Shown: positions 34,592 through 42,884 of the stretch, piece after piece
Layout: every line of letters begins with the position of its first letter
Numbering within the stretch: the stretch's first letter is position 1
Origin: Deltaproteobacteria bacterium
GTDB taxonomy: Bacteria; Myxococcota_C; UBA6777
Reading direction: 5' to 3'
Assembly: GCA_006226375.1 (NCBI GenBank)
Contig: SBHC01000077.1
Location: 1 to 64,000, forward strand
DNA: 64,000 nucleotides
The notes under the pieces: generated by a model
The model's input: only the letters and a program-made list of their open reading frames with translations
Told to the model about the DNA's origin: nothing
The model's database searches: none
Position numbers and translations under genes: made by a program

Positions 34592-35053
34592 TATGACTCT
34601 CCTTCCGTGCGTTGTTAGGCAAGGACAGACGTTGTCCTTTGCCAGTAAGAACCTATCGATAATGCTCAACCTGCCAGCTTGTCGAGCAACTAAACCCTCA
34701 GAATGAGGGCTAAACCTTACGGAATTATGTTGAAATAGGGGATAGTATCAGAGTCCTGAATGACAGAGGATCTCAGGTGCTAAATGGTGTGTCTTAAACA
34801 GGTGTACGTTTGTTCCGTCCTGTACCACTGTCAATAGCGTGGATACCATTGCGTTAAGCGGTTGTCAACCATTTTTCTGCACTTTTTTTGCTGGCATCAG
34901 GGTAGGAGTTGCAACTTGATCTTAAATCTGCTATGTCTCTGAGCGTCTTGATGTCCCTTTTTTGCAAAAGGTTCATCTCTAGGTGGCTGATTGATTTAGT
35001 TAAACTTTCTTGTTTGAAGGTGCAGGGGTGATTGGCTCCTGTGTGGAAGACTT
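34592..35053. other. 462-bp divergent control region
   Basis: This AT-rich gap lies between HU (leftward) and the YbgF-like lipoprotein (rightward). It holds the HU promoter, a CCCTCA-GAA-TGAGGG hairpin at 34695-34709 in the HU leader, and T-rich tracts. No ORF with an RBS is seen. Confidence 0.6.
34840..34868 (-). promoter_or_regulatory. promoter of the HU gene
   Basis: On the minus strand TTGACA (34868-34863), a 17-bp spacer and TATCCA (34845-34840) preceded by TGG (extended -10). The -35 is perfect and the spacing ideal. Confidence 0.6.
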
Positions 35054-35983
35054 ATGCAAAGACGTAAGAGATGGAAGCCAACGTTGTGGGGAGGTCTCCT
35101 GCCCCTGCTGGGATGGGCGCTCCTCGTCGGTTGTACATCACCGTACCAAAAAGCCCGACAAGTAGACACTGTGCAAGCCTACAAAGAGTTCTTGCGGCAG
35201 AATCCCAACAGCCCCGAGAGAACAAGGGCCCTTCGACGCCTCGATCGATTGATGTACGACCGCGCCGTGTCGGCCGATTCGGTTGAATCGTATTCGTTGT
35301 ACTTGCAAGAGTTCCCTCGTGGACGGTTTCGCCGTCGCGCCAAGCGTCGTCGCGAAGCTCTCAGTTTCCGGACCGCTCGTCGTCGTGACCGGTTAAAGAG
35401 TTACCAGGAGTTTCTGGAAGAATACCCCAACGGTCAGTACTCCCGCGATGCCAAGGACCGTATCGAGCTTTTGTTCTACCAAAAGGCCAAACGATACCAA
35501 AGCTACCGTGGAATGGAGGCCTACCTGAAACACTTCCCCCGCGGTCGTTTTCGCAGAGAGGCTACCGAAAATTACCGTCGGTTTTGGTGGGAACGCATCG
35601 CCAAGAAGCCAACTGTCGAGAAAATCGATCGCTGGTTGCAAGTGTTTCAGTCTGGAGAGTATGTCAGCCGGGCTCGGCGCAAACGAACCGCTCTTCAGTA
35701 CATGACCTACGAAGACAAAGGGCAGTGGTGGCTCATCCAAAAATGGATGAAGCGTCACCCCAACAGCCCGCTGTTTGATCGTGCCAAGAAAAACTCTCGG
35801 ATTCTTCGTCGGGCGTATCCGCGCTTTGAACGGGCTCGACGTTTGATGGAGGCCGGTGAAACCCGACGTGCAACCCAACGGTATCGATACATCTATCGGC
35901 TGTTCCGTCGTCGTGATGTGGTGATGAAGCTGCTGCGGCGCGACCTCAAAAAATACAAGATCACTGACGATGTGATCCGATAA
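35054..35983 (+). CDS. YbgF/TPR-like lipoprotein rich in Arg
   Basis: A 309-aa predicted lipoprotein (lipobox LLVGC, Cys27). The mature part consists of about six helical repeats of 30-35 residues with the pattern YxxFLxxYPxGxYxxxAKxR, as in YbgF/TPR_6 proteins, for example AYKEFLRQNPNSPERTRALR and SYQEFLEEYPNGQYSRDAKD. The protein is very rich in Arg and Tyr. Such lipoproteins act as scaffolds in the outer membrane. No partners are adjacent; the decad-repeat gene follows after a 333-bp gap. Confidence 0.8.
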   Translation: MQRRKRWKPTLWGGLLPLLGWALLVGCTSPYQKARQVDTVQAYKEFLRQNPNSPERTRALRRLDRLMYDRAVSADSVESYSLYLQEFPRGRFRRRAKRRREALSFRTARRRDRLKSYQEFLEEYPNGQYSRDAKDRIELLFYQKAKRYQSYRGMEAYLKHFPRGRFRREATENYRRFWWERIAKKPTVEKIDRWLQVFQSGEYVSRARRKRTALQYMTYEDKGQWWLIQKWMKRHPNSPLFDRAKKNSRILRRAYPRFERARRLMEAGETRRATQRYRYIYRLFRRRDVVMKLLRRDLKKYKITDDVIR

Positions 35984-36316
35984 CCTCACTGCTGCATCTG
36001 GTTCTCGTCCAACGCCTTCTGCTCCTTGCCCTTCTCTCTTTTTTATGAAATCATCCACTCCATTGCCTCAAGTCCCATACGTTTGATGCGCCTTGCCAAC
36101 TTTTTTTGAGGAAGTAAGCAAGATATCGGTGTGAGAATCCGTCTATAAGAAAAAGATTGGATTTCGCTACTTGATTGTTGTGGGTGTAGATCTCATACTC
36201 ACTCCACAATTGCGTGACCCACAAATCTACAAATGGATGTAGATCCCTTGGAAGACATCTTCGTTGAAGAGTCTTGTCCGTAAGCCCGCATGCACCACAC
36301 TCAGGGAGAACTGAGA
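35984..36316. other. 333-bp leader upstream of the decad-repeat gene
   Basis: No coding sequence is evident. It contains a 7-bp inverted repeat (ATCTACA/TGTAGAT, 36225-36244) and a separate GTGGGT/ACCCAC pair at about 36180-36220, which could compete in RNA. A T7 tract lies near 36100. Confidence 0.5.
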
Positions 36317-37717
36317 ATGCAACACTCTTTCCGTACCAACCTTCTGGCTTTGGTTGTGGGAGCCTGTACGTTGTTTCTTGCTGGAACAGCGTCTGCGTTT
36401 CTTTACGATCGTGACTCCAATGATAGCTTTGACAATTGTGTAACCAAATGTCGTCGAGCTTGCCGCACTTACTACAAACGTGAGTGTCGGACCATCCGTA
36501 CCTATCGTACCCAATGTACAGGTTACACTCGTTGGCAACGTCGCTGCAGCAGTTACACCCGCTGGCAACGTCGCTGCAGCGGATACACCCGTTGGAAGCG
36601 TCAGTGTCGAACCTACCGCACCCGGTATCGCCGTTGCCGCAGCTATCCCGTTGTGCGCAGCCGCTGTGTGCGCATTGGATGGCGCTCCAGCTACTGCCGC
36701 CGTTACAGCTATCTCCGCTCGTACTGCCGTAACTTCTACCGTTACCGCACGCGTTGTCGCTCGGTACCTCGTCGGTACTACAGTTGCCGCAATGTGCCCC
36801 GAACCTACACACGTTGTCGAAACGTGCCTCGCCGGTACCAGCGTTGCCGACAAGTGCCCCAACTCCGAACGGAGTGCCGTACGGTTCCTCGCACCCTCTG
36901 CGGAAACAAGTGTCGTACGCGATGCCGCGACACCAGGAATGACACTGCCAACGATCCTGAACCTGTCCAGCGTGTGACGCAGTGCCAGAACTACTACTCC
37001 TGGCGTCGGCGTTGTCGGTCCTACAGAACCTGGCGTCGAAAGTGCAACACGTACACCCGTTGGAAGAGTCGTTGCCGTTACGTTCGTTCGTACAAAACCC
37101 AATGTCGCGGGTACACTCGCTGGCAGCGTCGCTGTCGCAGCTACACAAGTTGGCAGCGTCGTTGTAGCGGATACACCCAATGGCAGCGTCAGTGCCGCAC
37201 CTACCGCACCCGGTATCGTCGTTGCCGCAGCTACCCCGTTGTGCGCAGCCGCTGCGTGCGCATCGGATGGCGCTCCAGCTACTGCCGCCGTTACAGCTAC
37301 CTCCGCTCGTACTGCCGGAACTACTATCGTTACCGCACGCGCTGTCGCTCGGTGCCTCGTCGTTACTACTCCTGTCGCAACGTGCCCCAAACCCACACAC
37401 GTTGTCGAAACGTGCCTCGTCGGTACCGTCGATGCCGTCAGGTTCCGACTTGGCGTCGTCAATGCTCCAGCGTTCCTGTGACCCGAACCTACTGCCGCAA
37501 TGTGCCCCGCACCCGCACCTATTGCAGCCGGGTTCCTGTTCGTTTCCGTCGCTGCCACTCCAACTATGTCAAGGCACACGGTGGCAAAACGGTCTACACC
37601 AACAACGACAATTTGTTGGACGAAGGTGAAGAGCAACCCCGCACCAACAACAACGGTGGTGGTGGAAACAACTTCCTTGATGATGGCAACTCGGGCCGCA
37701 ACAACGAAGAGTTCTAA
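36317..37717 (+). CDS. secreted Cys/Arg/Tyr decapeptide-repeat protein (C-X9 periodicity)
   Basis: A 466-aa secreted protein with a signal peptide ending LAGTASA. The mature chain is almost entirely ten-residue units that each begin with Cys, such as CTGYTRWQRR, CRSYPVVRSR and CRNVPRRYQR. Thirteen exact units run over residues 57-186 and nineteen over 223-412, without a single length change, separated by a short Cys-rich bridge. It has about 40 cysteines and is strongly basic and aromatic. Nine consecutive units recur nearly unchanged 196 residues apart, an internal duplication. The C-terminal 50 residues are acidic and Asn/Gly-rich. The start follows AGGGAGA. No family is recognised. A cross-linked structural or matrix role is an inference from composition. 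Long antisense ORFs here are by-products of the repeat. Confidence 0.85.
   Translation: MQHSFRTNLLALVVGACTLFLAGTASAFLYDRDSNDSFDNCVTKCRRACRTYYKRECRTIRTYRTQCTGYTRWQRRCSSYTRWQRRCSGYTRWKRQCRTYRTRYRRCRSYPVVRSRCVRIGWRSSYCRRYSYLRSYCRNFYRYRTRCRSVPRRYYSCRNVPRTYTRCRNVPRRYQRCRQVPQLRTECRTVPRTLCGNKCRTRCRDTRNDTANDPEPVQRVTQCQNYYSWRRRCRSYRTWRRKCNTYTRWKSRCRYVRSYKTQCRGYTRWQRRCRSYTSWQRRCSGYTQWQRQCRTYRTRYRRCRSYPVVRSRCVRIGWRSSYCRRYSYLRSYCRNYYRYRTRCRSVPRRYYSCRNVPQTHTRCRNVPRRYRRCRQVPTWRRQCSSVPVTRTYCRNVPRTRTYCSRVPVRFRRCHSNYVKAHGGKTVYTNNDNLLDEGEEQPRTNNNGGGGNNFLDDGNSGRNNEEF
36485..36874 (+). repeat. tandem 30-bp repeat, first array (13 units)
   Basis: Thirteen in-frame 30-bp units, each starting with a Cys codon. They diverge at third positions. 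The part from about 36605 to 36860 recurs at a distance of 588 bp in the second array. Confidence 0.9.
36983..37552 (+). repeat. tandem 30-bp repeat, second array (19 units)
   Basis: Nineteen in-frame 30-bp units. The block of about 37193-37448 is a near copy of the first array, which shows a segmental duplication within the gene. Confidence 0.9.
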
Positions 37718-37799
37718 TCCAACTCTGTCTCACCGCTTCGCTCCGCTCTACCCCCTCGACTTCGCTCTCATCATTCCACACGCTGCACGCTTTTTCAGC

Positions 37800-37828
37800 T
37801 TGACAAATCGCCAATATTATTTGTTAAT
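37800..37828 (+). promoter_or_regulatory. sigma70-type promoter for the SpoIID gene
   Basis: TTGACA (37800-37805), a 17-bp spacer and GTTAAT (37823-37828), 42 bp upstream of the start. It separates the SpoIID gene from the decad-repeat gene. Confidence 0.6.
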
Positions 37829-37870
37829 CAGGGGCGTTTTGACGATTGCATTGCATCTTGAGGTAGCAGT

Positions 37871-40279
37871 ATGCGTGGTTGGATTCAAGGGAGCATCTTT
37901 GGCGTGCTCTGTCTGTTGTTGTGTGCTTCCATTCCTAATTCTGAGAGTGGATCTTCTGGCTGGCGTGGCTTCTCCACGATCCATGTCTCTGTCGTGGATG
38001 TTCTTCACAAGCAGCCGCTGAGCGGTGCTGTGGTTCGAGTGAAAGGTTGGGACCTGACGGGAATCACTGACCCACAAGGCTACGTCGTCTTGCGCGGTGT
38101 CTCCGTCACAACCTTTCCCGAAGTGGTCGTGTCCAAGCCGGGTTACATGACGACCTCTGAAATGCGCCTCTCCTGGTCCCCCGATCTTCATCTTACGGTT
38201 GGAATGCCGATGATGGAGCAGTTGGAGAAGGCTGACTCTGTCATCCGTGACCCAAGAACCCTGGACCCTCACCGCAAGCAAGATTGGGCCGGTGATGTTC
38301 CTTCGCCCAAAGCCAACCTCCCGGTTGACCCGAGGGTCCCGCTTAATGCCGGGATAACCTATCCGATCCCGGCCAACATCAAAGTCAAAATGAACGACGG
38401 CTCCATCGTGACCATGCCTTTGGAAGAGTACCTCAAAGGTGTCCTTCCCAAAGAGATTGGTACGTCCTTTCCGGAAGCCGCAAAGCGAGCCCAGGCCATC
38501 GCTGCCAGAACCTACACCATCCAATACACTGGAGGTGGGGCCAAGGCTATCTGCATCACCACGCAATGCCAGGTCTGGGGGACGACCAAGTACGCCAGCA
38601 CCAGCAAGGCCGTGGATGACACCAAAGGTCAGGTCGCTGTGTATGTGGGAAGCAACGCCACCTACAAAGGCAAACTGGCTGGAGGCTACTTCGCCGCGAG
38701 CTGTGGTGGGTCTACCATCAACATCGAAGACAAGTGGGGCTATCGTCCTTTTTGCCGAGCAAAACCCTGCATTGAGAACAAGGGTAGCGCTTGCAACGTG
38801 GTCTGCTCCCCAAGCACCTGCGGCGGTGGACGTTGTTCTAGCTCCCACGCGACATGCTGGGGCATCTTTGGTCACCGGATCGGCTTGTGCCAGCGCGGCG
38901 CGCAGTCCATGGCAAAGTGTGGGAAGTCGTACATCGATATCGTAAAGCACTACTACCACGACACCGAGATCGCGAACCTCTCCTCATCCTCCAACCCTGT
39001 GGACAACGCCAAGATGGTGGGGCAGGGCGCGTCGCCCAATGCAACCATCTATCCCAAGCAAAAGTTCAACAAGTATTGGACGCTTGAAAACACCGGGAAC
39101 ACGACCTGGACAGCGAGCGGGAAGTACTCCTTGGTCCGGACGTCTGGGAATGCGATGGGTGGTCCTGCCAGCATTACCTTGGGCTCTGCAGAGAAGATTG
39201 CTCCGAACCAACAGAAGAAGTTTGCGGCGGACTTTGTCGCTCCCGATAACGCGGGTACCTACAGCAGCAAGTGGCAAATGGACCACAACGGGAAGAAGTT
39301 TGGTCCTGTTCTTACCTTGTCACTCACCACCAAAGACCGGCCTCCCACCTGCAAAGACGAAGACGGCGACGGCTTCTTCGCTGCAGCAACAGGTTGCCCT
39401 GAGCCTTTCGATTGCAACGACAAGGACAAGACCATCTTTCCAGGTGCCCGTGAGATCTGTGGCAACAACAAAGACGAAGACTGCAAAGACGGTGACGCCA
39501 AGTGTCCTGCCACCTGCGTAGACAACGACAAAGATGGCTACTTCGTGCAAAAGGATGGATGCCCGGGTCCCTACGACTGCAACGACAACGACAACACTGT
39601 CTTTCCAGGTGCCCGTGAGATCTGCGGAAACAACAAAGACGAAGACTGCCAGGGCGGGGACCTCGCCTGCTCGTCCCAATGTGTCGACAACGACAAAGAC
39701 GGATACTACGCGCAATCCGAAGGCTGTCAGCAAACCCCCTACGACTGCAACGACAACGAAAAGAGCATCCACCCTGGTGCTGTTGAAGTGTGCGGAAACA
39801 GCATCGACGAAGATTGCCAGGGAGGGGATCGTCCTTGCGGAAACACCAACTCCAACAACACAAACACCAACACGAACAGCAACGGAACCACAAAGAAGAA
39901 GTTGGGGGAACAAGGTTGCACCAAAAACAGCGACTGTGAAACCAACTTTTGTGTGCAGTACCGGAGCACCGCGATTTGCTCCCAGCCTTGCTCCGAGACG
40001 GGTCAATCCTCCTGCGCGCAAGGTTTTGTCTGCTTCCAGAAGACCGCTTGCTGGCCTGAGCCTGGGTATCAACTTCCTTTGAAAGGATGCGTCCAAGACT
40101 CCGATTGTGGTGAGGGAAGCATGTGCTTCAACGGTCGATGCGCTGCGGGAATTAGCGCACGTGGTGCCGGATGCAGCTGTTCGGCTGCTGCGTCATCGAC
40201 GACGCCCGTGGGCTTTCTCTTCGCGTTGTTGGGTTTGCTTCTTGCGGTCGGCTGGAGACGTTGGAGCCTGATTCGTTAG
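37871..40279 (+). CDS. SpoIID-domain surface protein with MopE-type motifs and MYXO-CTERM tail
   Basis: An 802-aa secreted multidomain protein. In order: a signal peptide; a carboxypeptidase-regulatory-like beta domain (about 38-98, GAVVRVKGWDLTGITDPQG); a SpoIID/LytB domain (about 170-340, LEEYLKGVLPKEIG, AQAIAARTYT, FAASCGG, GHRIGLCQRGAQSMA), which in other bacteria cleaves or binds peptidoglycan glycans; an NBR1-like Ig domain (about 365-475); three MopE-type metal-binding motifs (DxDxDGYF, DCNDxD, PGAxExCxNxxDEDC); an Asn/Thr linker; Cys-rich modules; and a MYXO-CTERM-type end, CSCSAAA plus a hydrophobic helix and WRR. The tail predicts sorting to the cell surface in myxobacteria. The start follows GAGG. 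It has its own promoter. Confidence 0.92.
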   Translation: MRGWIQGSIFGVLCLLLCASIPNSESGSSGWRGFSTIHVSVVDVLHKQPLSGAVVRVKGWDLTGITDPQGYVVLRGVSVTTFPEVVVSKPGYMTTSEMRLSWSPDLHLTVGMPMMEQLEKADSVIRDPRTLDPHRKQDWAGDVPSPKANLPVDPRVPLNAGITYPIPANIKVKMNDGSIVTMPLEEYLKGVLPKEIGTSFPEAAKRAQAIAARTYTIQYTGGGAKAICITTQCQVWGTTKYASTSKAVDDTKGQVAVYVGSNATYKGKLAGGYFAASCGGSTINIEDKWGYRPFCRAKPCIENKGSACNVVCSPSTCGGGRCSSSHATCWGIFGHRIGLCQRGAQSMAKCGKSYIDIVKHYYHDTEIANLSSSSNPVDNAKMVGQGASPNATIYPKQKFNKYWTLENTGNTTWTASGKYSLVRTSGNAMGGPASITLGSAEKIAPNQQKKFAADFVAPDNAGTYSSKWQMDHNGKKFGPVLTLSLTTKDRPPTCKDEDGDGFFAAATGCPEPFDCNDKDKTIFPGAREICGNNKDEDCKDGDAKCPATCVDNDKDGYFVQKDGCPGPYDCNDNDNTVFPGAREICGNNKDEDCQGGDLACSSQCVDNDKDGYYAQSEGCQQTPYDCNDNEKSIHPGAVEVCGNSIDEDCQGGDRPCGNTNSNNTNTNTNSNGTTKKKLGEQGCTKNSDCETNFCVQYRSTAICSQPCSETGQSSCAQGFVCFQKTACWPEPGYQLPLKGCVQDSDCGEGSMCFNGRCAAGISARGAGCSCSAAASSTTPVGFLFALLGLLLAVGWRRWSLIR

Positions 40280-40308
40280 GGAGCCGGAGCTGGAGCGTAT
40301 CACTTCTT

Positions 40309-41082
40309 CTACTCACCCATCAGAGGAAGTAGAAACTCCTCAACCTCTATCAAAAAGTCGCTGAGATAAGTTTCTTCTCCTCTTTTAGACAATAATTCCA
40401 AGGGTGTCACAGACCAACATTTTTCCTCTCGATCGTAATCTTTACCTGTGAGTTCATCAAGAACTTCTTTGATATTTCGTTCTTGCTCCTTGGGATTGTT
40501 AAGACCAACGGTCCGGAGCTTATGAGCGTCCAGGCATGGATCAAACCCTAGGGTCTTATGCAATTCCTCAACTGCAGCCTTCTCTTCGGCTCCTTGGGGA
40601 ACAAATCCATTGAGAACCCAAGCCTCTCGCTTGGGGTCAGCCACTCCAAGAACAATGGTGAAAAGGTCTTTGTAGGCATCTCTAACACGGTTGATACTTT
40701 CAATTCGCTTTTGTTTCTGAGAATGAACATCAAGATCTCTGATAAACATAATGGCTCTCAAATTGGGCCTATACTTCAGTTCTTGCTCTGCCATCAAAAC
40801 AACGAGCCTTGCAGCAGTTCCATCAGAGCCCAAAGGTTCGCCTCGTAAATGACCCAACATTCGAGGACTGCCTTGTTTTTGTGCTCTAATGGATTTGATG
40901 TCCTTCCAGCAGCTATAAGAGGTTGATGGCGAGAAACCAACCCATTGTCTCAGATCTTCAAGGTTGTCACCAACCCAATCGTTACCTTCTTCTGAAGACT
41001 TTTCAGCGATTACCCGATCTGCCAAACAAGAAGCGGTACGAAAATCTGCCCCAGCCTCAACAATCACAAGAATTTCAATCAT
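40309..41082 (-). CDS. TOPRIM-like partner of the adjacent AAA ATPase
   Basis: A 257-aa protein resembling TOPRIM-type (DUF4276/RloB-like) partners of ABC-class ATPases. Visible marks are ILVIVEAG with Glu9, IMFIRDLDVH with the DxD pair at 116 and 118, and GVADPKREAWVL with Glu153, in the order and spacing of a TOPRIM metal site. The N-terminal Glu is followed by Ala-Gly rather than the usual Gly-x-T/S-E, so it is divergent. The start overlaps the ATPase stop by 8 bp, which indicates coupling. ATPase-TOPRIM pairs include known anti-phage systems (PARIS, OLD/Gabija types) and Rlo accessory genes of type I restriction loci. A nuclease or effector role is inferred. Confidence 0.65.
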   Translation of the reverse strand: MIEILVIVEAGADFRTASCLADRVIAEKSSEEGNDWVGDNLEDLRQWVGFSPSTSYSCWKDIKSIRAQKQGSPRMLGHLRGEPLGSDGTAARLVVLMAEQELKYRPNLRAIMFIRDLDVHSQKQKRIESINRVRDAYKDLFTIVLGVADPKREAWVLNGFVPQGAEEKAAVEELHKTLGFDPCLDAHKLRTVGLNNPKEQERNIKEVLDELTGKDYDREEKCWSVTPLELLSKRGEETYLSDFLIEVEEFLLPLMGE

Positions 41083-42193
41083 TGTTGCTCTCGGCTGGTA
41101 GAACCCAATTTTCGCCTTCTGCGCTCAGAAACTCACCCGTTGTGAGTATGTTTAGGGCTTGTTTCGCGTTGGGGTGCTTCGCGAGGGGCTGAGCATGAAC
41201 AATACCCTGGCTGTCAGTGGCCAACACACAAACATCAGAAGGGTCAAGTTGATCAACAACATAAGGAGAGTGGGTGGTCATCACAATTTGAAGGTTTTCA
41301 TTTTTTTTAAGCAGGCTCTTGAGAACTTCAACAAGCTCCCTTTGTGCTTTGGGGTGTAAAGCTTGTTCTACATCATCAAGAAGCACCACATTCGGACAAC
41401 TCGGACTCACGAGAACCGTTAAAAGCCCCACAGCAAGTATGGTTCCTTCACTCACAGCATGAGCAGGTACTTCTTTCGCACCAATCATATCAAAGACGAG
41501 TTCGTCCCCCCAGATTTCCCTAGAGTCCTCAAAGGGAATGTTCGTATTGTCAACAGAGAATACGCGCTTTTGTGAAAGCTGAACCTGTGCTTTTCTCACC
41601 CGTATGCGTTTGACTTGGGGGATTACTTGACGAACCAAGTCCATCAAGGCCTCAAATCGTTCATCTTCGTACGTCTTCAAATAGCTAATGGTAGAGGCCA
41701 AACCCCACCCGTCGTGTTCGACTTTTGGAATTTCCTCCTGAGTATACGACGGAGTCGCAAGATTCTGAGAATTGAGTTTTAAGTACACAGCATTAAAAAG
41801 TAAAGCGTGGTTAGGATCGGGAAGCGTAAGATTAACTCGAAATCCTCCTTCGCTTTCCTCCGACTTATCTTTCCAAACCCAAGAAGAGTTATGTGTCCAA
41901 CTGTTTTCTACATACTTGCTTTGCAATGACAAATTCCAAGGCCTTCCAGCTTTGCTGCCTTTCAAAAACAGATTGATAAACTTCTCCCCATTACGCACAT
42001 ATTCGTTTGAGTCAGCTTCTTTTCGAAAAATCTGGTTAGGAGTCATTGTTCCTAACAGACTGAGAAAGTGTAACGCCTGTAATATACTTGTTTTTCCCGA
42101 ACTATTCGGCCCAACAAGAGCCGTCATTTGGTTTAACGAGATTTCAGTCTCTTGGTGACCCTTAAAGTTGATAAGACGCAGAGACTCGATCAT
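41075..42193 (-). CDS. AAA/ABC-class ATPase (OLD/RloA-like)
   Basis: A 372-aa single-domain ATPase of the AAA_15/AAA_21 type, related to SMC/RecF-like ATPases of defence systems. It begins SLRLINFKGHQETEISL, with Walker A GPNSSGKT (28-35), signature VSEGTILAVGLL, Walker B VVLLDDVEQALHP, where the usual DE is DD, and the switch His in TTHSPYV. No coiled-coil arm or fused TOPRIM is present; the TOPRIM-like part is the overlapping next gene. The start follows GAGGAT. Composition is visibly AT-richer than the flanking genes, a sign of transfer. Upstream lies the restriction-gene remnant. Confidence 0.85.
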   Translation of the reverse strand: MIESLRLINFKGHQETEISLNQMTALVGPNSSGKTSILQALHFLSLLGTMTPNQIFRKEADSNEYVRNGEKFINLFLKGSKAGRPWNLSLQSKYVENSWTHNSSWVWKDKSEESEGGFRVNLTLPDPNHALLFNAVYLKLNSQNLATPSYTQEEIPKVEHDGWGLASTISYLKTYEDERFEALMDLVRQVIPQVKRIRVRKAQVQLSQKRVFSVDNTNIPFEDSREIWGDELVFDMIGAKEVPAHAVSEGTILAVGLLTVLVSPSCPNVVLLDDVEQALHPKAQRELVEVLKSLLKKNENLQIVMTTHSPYVVDQLDPSDVCVLATDSQGIVHAQPLAKHPNAKQALNILTTGEFLSAEGENWVLPAESNND

Positions 42194-42319
42194 GCTTATC
42201 CTCAGACATGGTGGAGTTGTTGGCTATTCACTACGCTCCAAGAAACGAAGCTGCGGTTCCTCGGAAGGTGCTGATACACTTTGTTTCTTCTCTGAACCGT
42301 TTTGGGTAGATTCCTTCTC

Positions 42320-42598
42320 TCACTCCACATTTAAGTCGATTCTATCCTCCAAATCAATGAGAATGTCCTCGATTTGTCCCAAGGCAGAGCTGAGGTCGTC
42401 CGCGATCTCTGCCGCCAGTATATGCGGGTCAGGTAGGTTCGCTGAGTCCACCAGACTTTCATCGTGTAGCCAGAAGATGTCCAAACTCTTCTTGTCGCGA
42501 TTGACTTCACCACGGTTCTGTTCGATCCAACCTGCCTGAGCCAACAGAGCATCTATGTGTTCCCTGGCATCTGCTTCGGTCATGTTGGTTGGAGTCAT
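42320..42598 (-). pseudogene. type I restriction remnant: hsdR start fused to hsdM end
   Basis: A 92-codon ORF. Its first 35 residues (AREHIDALLAQAGWIEQNR) read like the N-terminus of type I restriction R subunits. The remainder (SLDIFWLHDESLVDSANLPD, then EIADDLSSALGQIEDI) reads like the C-terminus of HsdM methyltransferases. All catalytic parts are absent. The simplest explanation is an in-frame deletion within a former hsd locus. After the stop the same frame stays open for about 30 codons (ending LRFLERSE), which suggests further decay. The start follows AGGAAAATGAG, so a small protein may still be made. The ATPase/TOPRIM genes follow on the same strand, as Rlo accessory genes do in intact loci. 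Confidence 0.65.
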
Positions 42599-42843
42599 CT
42601 CATTTTCCTGCCTTGGCTTCTTAAGAGCTTATCTAATCCAATTGTACGAGGTGAAAGCATAGCCTACCTTAACAAAAAAGCGTGTCAACCTTTAGAGGTT
42701 CATTCTACCCGGATTTGCGACATACGAATCCAATCGTCCCCATAGATCGACTTTTTGAGTCTCCAAAGGTAGGAGACTGGCTGTTCGCCAAAGATCCAGC
42801 CCTTTCGCTTTATCGTGACGTATCATACCGAAGACACAGGACA

Positions 42844-42871
42844 GATCAAGTCACACAAGAAGGACTTGATC
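42844..42871. repeat. 9-bp inverted repeat
   Basis: GATCAAGTC and GACTTGATC are separated by 10 bp, just upstream of the heptad array. It could be an operator or the edge of an inserted segment. The rest of 42599-42843 has one 7-bp hairpin (AGTCTCC/GGAGACT, 42758-42778) and no gene. Confidence 0.6.
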
Positions 42872-42884
42872 CAGACAGCCATTC

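Noticed and set aside
36485-37552. 30-bp repeats considered as CRISPR
   Set aside because: Units are contiguous without spacers and encode an exact ten-residue protein repeat.
36051-37636. Two long antisense ORFs (449 and 469 codons) over the decad-repeat gene
   Set aside because: They arise because 30-bp periodic DNA keeps several frames open; they lack signal peptides and RBS, and the plus-strand frame has a clear start, signal peptide and exact Cys period.
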